A DNA stretch of 64,000 bases from an uncultured Acidimicrobiales bacterium (GTDB taxonomy: Bacteria > Actinomycetota > Acidimicrobiia > Acidimicrobiales > Bin134). Position numbers and translations under genes: made by a program. The notes under the pieces were generated by a model, which was not told the origin of the DNA, made no database searches, and worked only from the letters and a program-made list of their open reading frames with translations. Shown here piece by piece: positions 42,382 to 49,798 of the stretch. Every line of letters starts with the position of its first letter. Positions within the stretch are counted from its first letter, which is position 1. Where the stretch lies: contig OX638350.1 in assembly GCA_951813325.1 (NCBI GenBank), forward strand, positions 1,103,029-1,167,028. Reading direction: 5' to 3'.

Positions 42382-43587
42382 CTAGAGGTTGGCGAGAAAG
42401 TCGTCTACCAAGCTGATCACGTAGCCGATGTCCTCATCGTCCAATGAATGGTTCATAGGCAGCACGACGCCCCGCTCCATCACGGCATCGGCGTTGGGCA
42501 GGCCCCCGTCGGGCTGGCGGAGGGACACGTCGGCCATGAATGGCTGGCGGGTGGCGTTGCCGGTCCACACCGTGCGGGTGTCCACCCCGTTGCCGTCCAG
42601 ATGGACTTGGAGGTCGGCTCGCTCGAAGCCGGCGTCGGGGGTGATGGTGAGGGGGTAGCACAGCCAGGCGGTGTCCAGCCCCTCGGTCTGGCGGGGTATG
42701 CGGAAGCGGTCGGCGTGGGCGGAGAAAAAGCCGGTGTATTGGGCGAAGCTGCGGGTGCGCCGGGCGAAGTTGTGGGGCACCTTGTCAAGCTGTTGCAGCC
42801 CGAAGGCAGCGCCGATCTCGGAGGGCTCGAAGTTCCAAGCGAGTTCGTCGAAGATGAACTGGTTGTCGTAGTGGATGCCGTCCAAATCTTCCCAGAAGTC
42901 CCGGCTCCGGCGCTTGGAGCCGTAGAAGTGCAGCTCGGAGCGCCGCCCCCAGCGGCGCAGCAGAAGGCCCCTGTCTCGCAGCGCCTCGTCGTCGAGCAGC
43001 ACCATGCCGCCGCCTCCGGCGCAGGTGATGATGTGCGACGACGCGAAGCTGGTAACTGTCATGTCGCTGCGGGTGCCGGTGGGGGTGCCCCGCAGGGTGG
43101 GCCCCAGGGCATCGCAGCTGTCCTCGATCACCAGCAGCCCGTGGCGGTCGGCGACGGCCCGGATGGTGTCCCAGTCGGGAGCGTTGCCGATGAGGTTGGG
43201 GGCCAAGATGGCTCTGGTCTCTGGGCTGACCAGAGCTTCGATGGAATCGACGTCGATCTGGTAGGTGTCGGAATCGATGTCGGCGAACACCGGCACCAGC
43301 CCGGCTCGCACCAACGGGGCAATATCGGTGGAGAAGGTCACCGCCGCAGTGATCACTTCGCTGCCCGGCGGCAGATCGGCCAGCTCTACCGCCAGGTACA
43401 GCGCCGATGAGCCCGAGTTGCACATGAGACCCCGCTGCTTGCCGAACCGCTCGGCCACGGCTCGCTCGAAGGCGTTGACGTTTCGCCCCGGCCACAGCGC
43501 GGCGGCTCCGCCCCGCAGCACCTCCACCACCGCATCGACCTCGGCTTCATCGTGCACACTGGCCGCATAGAATATTCGCTCGCCCAT
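42382..43587 (-). CDS. DegT/DnrJ-fold enzyme with His in place of PLP-Lys (ColD/RfbH-like sugar dehydratase)
   Basis: A 401-residue DegT/DnrJ/EryC1 family protein. PLP-phosphate contacts include NSGSSALYL and EDSCDALGPT. The Schiff-base position reads SFASSH185IITCAGGGGMV: His instead of the Lys found in ordinary sugar aminotransferases. His at this site is the hallmark of ColD and RfbH/E1-type PLP/PMP-dependent sugar 3-dehydratases. So it probably makes a 3-deoxy nucleotide sugar rather than an amino sugar. That is inference from one residue and local similarity. No ferredoxin partner (as E3 for E1) or other nucleotide-sugar gene is adjacent, so the ColD mode (no reductase) fits better. Confidence 0.8.
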   Translation of the reverse strand: MGERIFYAASVHDEAEVDAVVEVLRGGAAALWPGRNVNAFERAVAERFGKQRGLMCNSGSSALYLAVELADLPPGSEVITAAVTFSTDIAPLVRAGLVPVFADIDSDTYQIDVDSIEALVSPETRAILAPNLIGNAPDWDTIRAVADRHGLLVIEDSCDALGPTLRGTPTGTRSDMTVTSFASSHIITCAGGGGMVLLDDEALRDRGLLLRRWGRRSELHFYGSKRRSRDFWEDLDGIHYDNQFIFDELAWNFEPSEIGAAFGLQQLDKVPHNFARRTRSFAQYTGFFSAHADRFRIPRQTEGLDTAWLCYPLTITPDAGFERADLQVHLDGNGVDTRTVWTGNATRQPFMADVSLRQPDGGLPNADAVMERGVVLPMNHSLDDEDIGYVISLVDDFLANL

Positions 43588-43673
43588 CGCCCCTCAGTCT
43601 GCTCCAGTCACGACGACCAGTCGCGATCAAAGGGGCGGGTCAAGCTTTCGCTGACCGCGTCGGCTTGTTGCAC

Positions 43674-44249
43674 TCAAACCGTGTGGCAGGGGTCGCAGTG
43701 GCCGGTGCTCATGGCTTCGAGGAAGCCAGAGGCGCGTTCTTGGCGGGGGTAGCGGTTGGCCAGTTCCCAGAAGGCGGGGCTGTGGTTGGGCTCGGTGAGG
43801 TGGGCGAGCTCGTGGATGATGACGGCGTCGAGAACCCAGGAGGGCACTCGGGCGAGGCGGGTGGAGATGCGGATGGTGCCGCGGGCAGATGTGCACGATG
43901 CCCAGCGGTCGTTCTGCTCGGCCCAGCGCACCGACTCCGGCGGTTGCAGGCCGTATCGGCGGGCCAGCTTGGCGGCCCGCTCGACCAGGTTCACTGCGCT
44001 GGCCTCGGCGGCCCGTCTGCGCTCGAGGCGCGCTACCAGGCTCGCCACCATCTCGGCCTCGGCGTCGGACTTCATCCCCGCGGGAACCCGCACTTCGATG
44101 CAGTCGGGCAGGATTTTGGCTGCGGCTGTCTTCCGTCGCTTCGGACTGCGGATTATGCGGATCGCAAGCCGCGACAGCGCCTCTGGGGCTGCGTCCACGG
44201 CCCCGTCCAAATCGGCGTCAAAAGCCGTGTCCACGAAGGTTGCACTCAC
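43674..44249 (-). CDS. YgjP-like (DUF45) metallopeptidase
   Basis: A 191-residue zinc protein of the YgjP/DUF45 family. HELAH lies in LDAVIIHELAHLTEPNHSPAFW; the third ligand is the nearby His of EPNHS, as in this family. SWVLDAV and the WELANRYP block are diagnostic. The N-terminal ~70 residues are helical with a basic region. A C-terminal CDPCHTV tail, unusual for the family, may bind metal. It is cytosolic. The cellular role of YgjP proteins is unclear; rRNA or ribosome contacts have been proposed for some relatives. Single gene. Confidence 0.85.
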   Translation of the reverse strand: MSATFVDTAFDADLDGAVDAAPEALSRLAIRIIRSPKRRKTAAAKILPDCIEVRVPAGMKSDAEAEMVASLVARLERRRAAEASAVNLVERAAKLARRYGLQPPESVRWAEQNDRWASCTSARGTIRISTRLARVPSWVLDAVIIHELAHLTEPNHSPAFWELANRYPRQERASGFLEAMSTGHCDPCHTV

Positions 44250-44345
44250 AATGCGACCATACCGACAGGGGGTGACAGTTTGGTGGATGGTGGGCTGTCA
44301 TAGTCGCTGCGGTATCGTCCGGCAAAAGCTAAGGGGGAGAGTGAT

Positions 44346-45458
44346 ATGGCAGCTCAGACCAAGACCCAGGCCGCGTGGACCGACATGGCAAATGCTCTGT
44401 TGGAGGTGGGCGACCGCTTCTGTGGCGAGGAGTGGGGAGTGTCCGGTGAACAGGACATTGCCGACAGCCACCGCCTAGTGATGCACATTCTCCAGTCGGC
44501 CCTGTTCGCCCATGCCGAGTTCGACCCCGAGCGGCCGGCTTGGCGCCGGATCGTGTCACCCACTCGCAAGTTCACCGGCGACAACGCCGATGCAGTGTAC
44601 TTCGAGGCTCCGGTGAGCGGCGATCTGGCCTATCGGGTCACCGGCAATCTGGCCGGGGCGGTCTACACATCGTTCACCGTTGAATTGGGCTCTAGCGATG
44701 GCAAGTACGCCACCGGCACCGGCGGGGTGCTCAACGACGACGACATTGATGTGGATGCCGAAGGCAACTACGAGGTGTTCCTGGGCGGCGAGGCCCGGGA
44801 CCGCAACTGGTTGGAATTGCCCTCCGACGCGGGCCGGATCACCACCCGGCACTATTTCGAGGTCCCCAGGCCGGCGGCGGCCGACGAGTCGCTCCACATT
44901 CCCCTGACCATCGAGTGCTTGTCGCCGGTGGGCCCGGCAACCCATTGGACCGATGAGACGGTGGCCGCAGCCATCACCCGGGTCAACAACCACTTGCTGG
45001 GCAAAACCCTGCAACAGCCCATCCCGGGCAGCTATCCCTTGCCGTCGTGGGTCAGCCGCAAGCCTAACGAGCTGCCCGACCCCCAGCCGCCTGGCACCAT
45101 GGGTTTCGCCGCCTTCGACGCCTACTACACCATGGGCCGCTATGTGCTCGGCCCCGACGACGCCCTGGTGATGACCGGGCGGTGGCCGGAGTGCAAGTTC
45201 GGCAATGTATGCCTGTGGACGACCTTCGGCCAGACCTATGACTACGCCAACCGCGTCACCAGCCGCAACCGGGCCAACACCGCCCTGGAAGCCGACGGCA
45301 CATTCAAGATGGTGATCGCCCATGCCGACCCCGGCGGATACAACTGGCTGGACACCGAAGGCCGCCCGACCGGCAGCATCTTCTGGCGGTTCTTCCTGCC
45401 CACCGGTCCGGTGGAGCGAATCGAGCCGCAATTGGTCAAACTGGCTGACCTGCGCTGA
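44346..45458 (+). CDS. DUF1214 domain protein
   Basis: A 370-residue protein of the DUF1214/DUF1254-type family. The N-terminal helical part is followed by a beta-rich domain with FTGDNADAVYFEAPV, YRVTGNLAGAVYTSFTVEL and FEVPRPAAADESLHIPL. The C-terminal DUF1214 region includes PECKFGNVCLWTTFGQTYDYA and MVIAHADPGGYNWLDTEGR with the final SIFWRFFLPTG. This family is common in actinobacteria and often linked to lipid or steroid loci; the function is unknown. ATG 44346 follows AAGGGGGAG closely. Gene stands alone. Confidence 0.85.
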   Translation: MAAQTKTQAAWTDMANALLEVGDRFCGEEWGVSGEQDIADSHRLVMHILQSALFAHAEFDPERPAWRRIVSPTRKFTGDNADAVYFEAPVSGDLAYRVTGNLAGAVYTSFTVELGSSDGKYATGTGGVLNDDDIDVDAEGNYEVFLGGEARDRNWLELPSDAGRITTRHYFEVPRPAAADESLHIPLTIECLSPVGPATHWTDETVAAAITRVNNHLLGKTLQQPIPGSYPLPSWVSRKPNELPDPQPPGTMGFAAFDAYYTMGRYVLGPDDALVMTGRWPECKFGNVCLWTTFGQTYDYANRVTSRNRANTALEADGTFKMVIAHADPGGYNWLDTEGRPTGSIFWRFFLPTGPVERIEPQLVKLADLR

Positions 45459-45602
45459 GCGCAGACCCCGGCGACTCGGGAGAGGCGAGGGTGTCACGCG
45501 CGTGTGCATCCAAATGCGATCTGGAGCCGATGAGGTTGTGGTTGACTCCGGTATAGTGGTGGGCGCTTCCCCCAATGACTCAACTCATGATGGAGAGTTG
45601 GA

Positions 45603-45953
45603 ATGGAACAAGTGATCATTGCCATGTTGGGGGTCATCATCACCTTGATGCTGTATCTCGACCGGGTACATCGAGCTGACCTCGCGAAGCATCGAGAGGA
45701 GACCCAGCGGGGCTTCGAGGAGACTGGGAGGCAGTTCGAGGCCCACCGGGAGGAGACTGGGAGGCAGTTCGAGGCCCACCGGGAGGAGACTGGGAGGCAG
45801 TTCGAGGCCCACCGGGAGGAGACCAAGGCTGGCTTTGACCGTGTCAACGGGCGAATAGACAAGCTCACCGAAATCATCATCGATTTGGTTCGACGAGTGG
45901 GCCGGCTTGAGGGACTCTTCACGAGTCAGTCTGAGACTGCGGAAGCGCGCTGA
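45603..45953 (+). CDS. Membrane-anchored coiled coil with perfect 11-residue tandem repeats
   Basis: A 116-residue protein. A hydrophobic N-terminal helix (VIIAMLGVIITLMLYL) is followed by a charged coiled coil in which the unit FEAHREETGRQ is repeated with no change at the DNA level (33-bp units at 45735 and 45768, partial third at 45801). The 11-residue (hendecad) period fits a coiled coil. The C-terminus continues as a helical segment (RVNGRIDKLTEIIIDLVRR). Architecture matches the 19665-20054 gene. ATG 45603 follows GGAGAG. Function unknown; the identical repeats point to recent expansion. Confidence 0.68.
   Translation: MEQVIIAMLGVIITLMLYLDRVHRADLAKHREETQRGFEETGRQFEAHREETGRQFEAHREETGRQFEAHREETKAGFDRVNGRIDKLTEIIIDLVRRVGRLEGLFTSQSETAEAR
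45735..45830 (+). repeat. Perfect 33-bp tandem coding repeats
   Basis: Two identical 33-bp units (45735-45767 and 45768-45800) encode FEAHREETGRQ; a third partial copy follows at 45801. A partial unit precedes at 45714. The perfection means recent slippage or gene conversion; copy number may vary between strains. Confidence 0.9.
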
Positions 45954-46078
45954 TGGCGCGGCTGGTTGGCCGTCCCGGTTGACCAGGCTCGCCTAGAGGT
46001 TCGAGCGACACGAGTCAGTTCGCCCCTGCGTCGAAAAGGGTGCGCGGAATCAGACTGCCGGTCGGGAAGAATATCGGG

Positions 46079-46405
46079 ATGCAACTGCTGGGCCAGACGC
46101 CTGAGCTGCCCGACGGGTTGGACTGCATCGACCCCGATCTGCTGGAGAAGCTGCGGAATGGAGCAATCGACAAGCTCCCCGAGAGCGCTCTCGATTGCCT
46201 GCCCCCCGATGTCCGCGACGCCATTCCCGACGAACTCATCGAATTCGCCACGGCCAACCCTGAACTGGCACTGGTGGCGATAGTGGTTGCGGTAGCCGCC
46301 TCGCTGCTTTTCCTGTACAAGCTGATGAAGAGGGCCTTCATCGTCGCCCTGGTGTCCGGCGCGGTGGCAGCTGCGCTCTGGTGGTGGCTCGCCGGCGCCC
46401 AATAA
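46079..46405 (+). CDS. Small C-terminally anchored membrane protein
   Basis: A 108-residue protein starting at ATG 46079. The N-terminal ~60 residues are polar, acidic, with repeated Leu-Pro-Asp motifs (ELPDGLDCIDPDLLEKL, LPPDVRDAIPDELIEF). Two hydrophobic segments follow: VAIVVAVAASLLFLYKL and VALVSGAVAAALWWWLAG. The layout suggests a soluble N-terminal domain attached to the membrane by two helices. It starts 125 nt after the coiled-coil gene and 9 nt before the acetoacetyl-CoA synthetase gene. No family recognised. Confidence 0.6.
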   Translation: MQLLGQTPELPDGLDCIDPDLLEKLRNGAIDKLPESALDCLPPDVRDAIPDELIEFATANPELALVAIVVAVAASLLFLYKLMKRAFIVALVSGAVAAALWWWLAGAQ

Positions 46406-46414
46406 CGTGCGACC

Positions 46415-48376
46415 ATGAGCAGCCGGCCGCTTTGGGTGCCAGACCAAGATCAGGTCTCCCACACCAATCTGGCCCGCTTCGCCGCCGGGGTGGGAATCGA
46501 CATTGCAGCCAGCGGAGGATTTGAGAGGCTGCACCGGTGGTCGGTGGAAGACCTCAGCGGTTTCTGGTCGGCGGTATGGAACTTCTGCGGGGTGGTGGCC
46601 TCGGAGCAGGGGAGTGCAGTGGTTGTCAAGGCCGAGCACAACGCCGACGTGCGGTTTTTCGACGGTGCCCGGCTCAACTTCGCCGAGAATCTGCTGGCCG
46701 GCGACGACTCCGAAGTCGCTTTGGTGTTCGCCGATGAGTCCGGCGTCTACACCGAGGTGAGCCGGGCCGAACTCCGGGGTCTGGTGTCGCGTCTGGCTGG
46801 AGCCATGCGGGCTCAGGGAGTGGGCCCCGGTGATCGGGTGGCATGCTGGATGCCCAACGTTCCCGAGGCCTATGCGGTGATGCTGGCCGCGGCATCGATA
46901 GGGGCGGTTTTCTCGTCCACCTCTCCCGACTTCGGTACCGCCGGGGTGCTGGACCGCTTCGGCCAGATCGAGCCGGTTCTGCTGTTCGCGGTGGACGGCT
47001 ACGTCTATGGAGGCCAGCGGTTCGATTGCCAGAAGCGGTTGGCTGAGATTCGAGCCGGACTGCCCACCGTGGCTGTCACCGTGGTGCTGAACCGCCTGGG
47101 TCTCGGCGAGCGTCCGCCCGAGGGCACCGTGGACTTCGATGCCTGGATCGAGTCCCATTCCACCGGATCGATCCAATTCGAGCAGCTTCCCTTCGACCAC
47201 CCGCTGTATGTGCTGTACTCCTCAGGCACTACCGGTCGGCCCAAATGCATCGTCCACCGGGCCGGCGGCATTTTGCTCAAGCACCTGTGCGAGCACCAGC
47301 TCCACGGTGATGTGCGCCCCGGCGACCGGGTGTTCTACTTCACCACCACCGGTTGGATGATGTGGAACTGGCTGGCTTCGGCGCTGGCTTCGCGGGCTGC
47401 TGCGGTGGCGTGGGACGGGAATCCCGCCCATCCCGGCCCCGAAGTTCTATTCGACTTGGTCGACCGGGCCGGGGTCACCCTGTTCGGGGTGTCGGCCCGA
47501 TATATCTACTCGATGCGCAAAGCCGGGGTTTTCCCTCGCCGGTCCCACCGCCTGAGCAGCTTGCGAACCATCTGCTCGACCGGCTCGCCGCTGGCGCCCG
47601 AGGGGTTCGACTATGTGTATGAGGAGGTCAAAGCCGACGTTCACCTGGCCTCCATCTCGGGGGGAACCGACCTGTGTGGCTGTCTGGTGGCCGGCGACCC
47701 CACCGGGCCGGTGTGGTCGGGGGAGATCCAGAGGCCCGCCCTGGGCCTGGACATCGAGGTGCTCGACGGCGACGGCTCGACCACGGGGCCGGGCCAATTC
47801 GGCGAACTGGTGTGCGCGTCCCCGTTCCCTTCACAGCCCTTGAGCTTCTGGGGACCGGGGGGCGATGAGCGGTATCGAGCCGCCTACTACGAGCGGTTCA
47901 AGGGCCGCTGGCACCAGGGTGACTACGTCTGCTCCACCGTGCACGGCGGATTTGTCATCTCCGGCCGTTCCGACGCCACCTTGAACCCCGGCGGGGTTCG
48001 GATAGGCACCGCCGAGATCTATCGCCTCGTGGATGCCATGGACGAAGTGGTCGAGTGCGTTGTGGTGGGCCAGCCGATGGACGGCGACACTCGGGTGGTG
48101 CTTTTCGTGAAGCTGTCCGATGGCGTGGGCCTCGACGACGGCTTGAAGGCGTCCATCCGGGCGTCCATCCGGGCCGGGGCCACTCCCCGGCACGTGCCGG
48201 CGGTGATCTGTGCGGTGAACGACATCCCCCGAACCCGCAGCGGCAAGACGGTGGAGTTGGCGGTGCGCGACGCGATCAGCGGGCGACCCATTGCCAACAT
48301 CGAGGCGCTGGCCAACCCCGAGGCCTTGGACTGCTTCCGCAACCGACCGGAGCTGGCTTGGCCGAGAATTTCTTGA
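46415..48376 (+). CDS. Acetoacetyl-CoA synthetase
   Basis: A 653-residue ANL-superfamily ligase, the length of acetoacetyl-CoA synthetases (AacS). The opening HTNLARFAAGVGI region and DGARLNFAENLLA are typical. ATP-binding motif YSSGTTGRPKCIVHRAGG, then TTTGWMMWNWL and a late DATLNPGGVRIGTAEIYR with the C-terminal PRTRSGKTVELAVRDAI containing the catalytic Lys. It makes acetoacetyl-CoA from acetoacetate and ATP. The stop overlaps the start of the CitE-like gene (TGATG), so both may serve the same acyl-CoA or ketogenic pathway. Confidence 0.93.
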   Translation: MSSRPLWVPDQDQVSHTNLARFAAGVGIDIAASGGFERLHRWSVEDLSGFWSAVWNFCGVVASEQGSAVVVKAEHNADVRFFDGARLNFAENLLAGDDSEVALVFADESGVYTEVSRAELRGLVSRLAGAMRAQGVGPGDRVACWMPNVPEAYAVMLAAASIGAVFSSTSPDFGTAGVLDRFGQIEPVLLFAVDGYVYGGQRFDCQKRLAEIRAGLPTVAVTVVLNRLGLGERPPEGTVDFDAWIESHSTGSIQFEQLPFDHPLYVLYSSGTTGRPKCIVHRAGGILLKHLCEHQLHGDVRPGDRVFYFTTTGWMMWNWLASALASRAAAVAWDGNPAHPGPEVLFDLVDRAGVTLFGVSARYIYSMRKAGVFPRRSHRLSSLRTICSTGSPLAPEGFDYVYEEVKADVHLASISGGTDLCGCLVAGDPTGPVWSGEIQRPALGLDIEVLDGDGSTTGPGQFGELVCASPFPSQPLSFWGPGGDERYRAAYYERFKGRWHQGDYVCSTVHGGFVISGRSDATLNPGGVRIGTAEIYRLVDAMDEVVECVVVGQPMDGDTRVVLFVKLSDGVGLDDGLKASIRASIRAGATPRHVPAVICAVNDIPRTRSGKTVELAVRDAISGRPIANIEALANPEALDCFRNRPELAWPRIS

Positions 48377-49224
48377 TGGAAGACTTGCTTCCCCGGCTGC
48401 GGAGCCTCTTGTTCGCCCCGGCCAGCCGCCCCGACATGTGCGCCAAGCTGCCCCGCAGCGGCCCCGACGGGGTGGTGCTCGATTTGGAGGATGCAGTGGC
48501 GCCCGCGGCCAAGGCCGAGGCTCGGCTCCAGGCCTTCGCGGCCGCGGCCGAGCTGCGCAGCCGACATCCCGAGCTAGCCGTGTTCGTGCGGGTCAACCCA
48601 CCAGGCACCGAGTGGTTCGCCGACGATATCGCCCAGAGCCTGGCCGCGGAGCTGACCGGCGTGGTGGTGCCCAAGCTGGAGGGTGCCACCCAAGTCGATC
48701 TGGTGCAAGAAACCCTAGCGCAGGCAGACCGCCGTCATCTCCGTATCATGGCCGGTATCGAGACCGCCGCCGGCGTGGCCCGAGTCGCCGATGTCTTGGA
48801 GCATTCTCGGGTTGATTGGGCCTATTTTGGAGCCGAGGACTTCATCACCGACATGGGCGGCGTCCGCACCGACGACAGCCTCGAAGTGCTCTACGCGCGT
48901 TCCCAGGTGGCGCTGGCCGCCCGGCTGGCCGGGGTGCCGGTTATCGACCAAGTGGTGACCGCGTTCGGCGACGACGAGCGCTTCTTAGCCGACGCCGCCG
49001 TGGGGCGGTCCATCGGCTACAGCGGCAAGCTCTGCATCCACCCCGCCCAGGTGCCCCTGGCCAACCAGGGCTTTGCCCCGTCGCCCGAGGAGCAGGACCG
49101 GGCTCGGGCCCTTCTGGTCGTGTGGGACCAAGCCCAGGCCCGGCGCGAGGCATCGGTGGCTTTTGAGGGCCAGATGGTAGATGAGCCGCTTGCGCGTCGC
49201 GCTCGGGCGTTGATGGACGAATAA
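48376..49224 (+). CDS. CitE-like HpcH/HpaI-family CoA lyase
   Basis: A 282-residue protein of the citrate lyase beta-subunit-like family (CitE homologue). N-terminal RSLLFAPASRPDMCAKLPRS and DGVVLDLEDAV give the Mg-binding Asp/Glu; VFVRVNPPGT and GVVVPKLEGA follow. Later IMAGIETAAGVARV, YFGAEDFITDMGG and GYSGKLCIHPAQV complete the barrel. Stand-alone CitE-like proteins act as malyl- or methylmalyl-CoA or HMG-like lyases and, in some bacteria, as other acyl-CoA lyases. Overlap with the AacS gene suggests the product metabolises a beta-keto or hydroxyacyl-CoA. No alpha/gamma subunit or ACP is present. Confidence 0.88.
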   Translation: MEDLLPRLRSLLFAPASRPDMCAKLPRSGPDGVVLDLEDAVAPAAKAEARLQAFAAAAELRSRHPELAVFVRVNPPGTEWFADDIAQSLAAELTGVVVPKLEGATQVDLVQETLAQADRRHLRIMAGIETAAGVARVADVLEHSRVDWAYFGAEDFITDMGGVRTDDSLEVLYARSQVALAARLAGVPVIDQVVTAFGDDERFLADAAVGRSIGYSGKLCIHPAQVPLANQGFAPSPEEQDRARALLVVWDQAQARREASVAFEGQMVDEPLARRARALMDE

Positions 49225-49257
49225 CCGGCGCTGAGGCGGGTATGGCAGGCTAACGGA

Positions 49258-49722
49258 ATGGCAAAGCGTCGCGACAAGATCCGTCTGACTCCCGAGGAGA
49301 TGGAGATCTTCATCGAGGGGCAGAAGAGCCTCCAAGTGGCCACCATAAACCAGGACGGGACCCCCCATCTGAGCACCCTGTGGTTTGCAGTGGTAGACGG
49401 CGAATTCGTGTTCGAGACCTACACCAAGTCGCAGAAGATCAAGAATCTGGAGCGGGACAACCGCATCGCCCTGCTGCTGGAGGACGGTGTTGAATACGAC
49501 AAGCTCCGGGGGGTTGCCATCAATGGCCGGGCCGAGCTGCACACCGACCCGGCCGTGGTCCACCGCTTGGCCCTGGAGGTTATGGATCGGAACAACCCTG
49601 ATATCAATCGGGAAATGCTGTCCAAAGCGGCCGAGAGCATGGCCCTGAAGCGCACCGCGGTGGTGGTCAAGGCCGCCAAGGTCATCAGCTGGGACCACAC
49701 CAAGCTGGGCGGCACCTACTGA
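49258..49722 (+). CDS. PPOX-class F420/FMN-dependent flavin protein
   Basis: A 154-residue split-barrel protein of the PPOX class. The core SLQVATINQDGTPHLSTLWF is a classic PPOX entry. The second strand pair is EFVFETYTKSQKIKNLERDNRIALLL, shown here as KIKNLERDNRIALLL, with the final VVVKAAKVISWDH. These small proteins use FMN or F420 and act as reductases or binding proteins; the ligand is uncertain. Short distance (33 nt) to the CitE-like gene suggests cotranscription. Confidence 0.86.
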   Translation: MAKRRDKIRLTPEEMEIFIEGQKSLQVATINQDGTPHLSTLWFAVVDGEFVFETYTKSQKIKNLERDNRIALLLEDGVEYDKLRGVAINGRAELHTDPAVVHRLALEVMDRNNPDINREMLSKAAESMALKRTAVVVKAAKVISWDHTKLGGTY

Positions 49723-49798
49723 CGCCGCTGGTGCCCGCACTCCGCGACTTGCCGTGCGCGCCCTCTTCTGGTGACCGCCCGGTAGCGTTGGAGGTCTG

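Noticed and set aside
45735..45830. Tandem 33-bp repeats as a CRISPR array
   Set aside because: Units are contiguous without spacers and encode an in-frame coiled coil.
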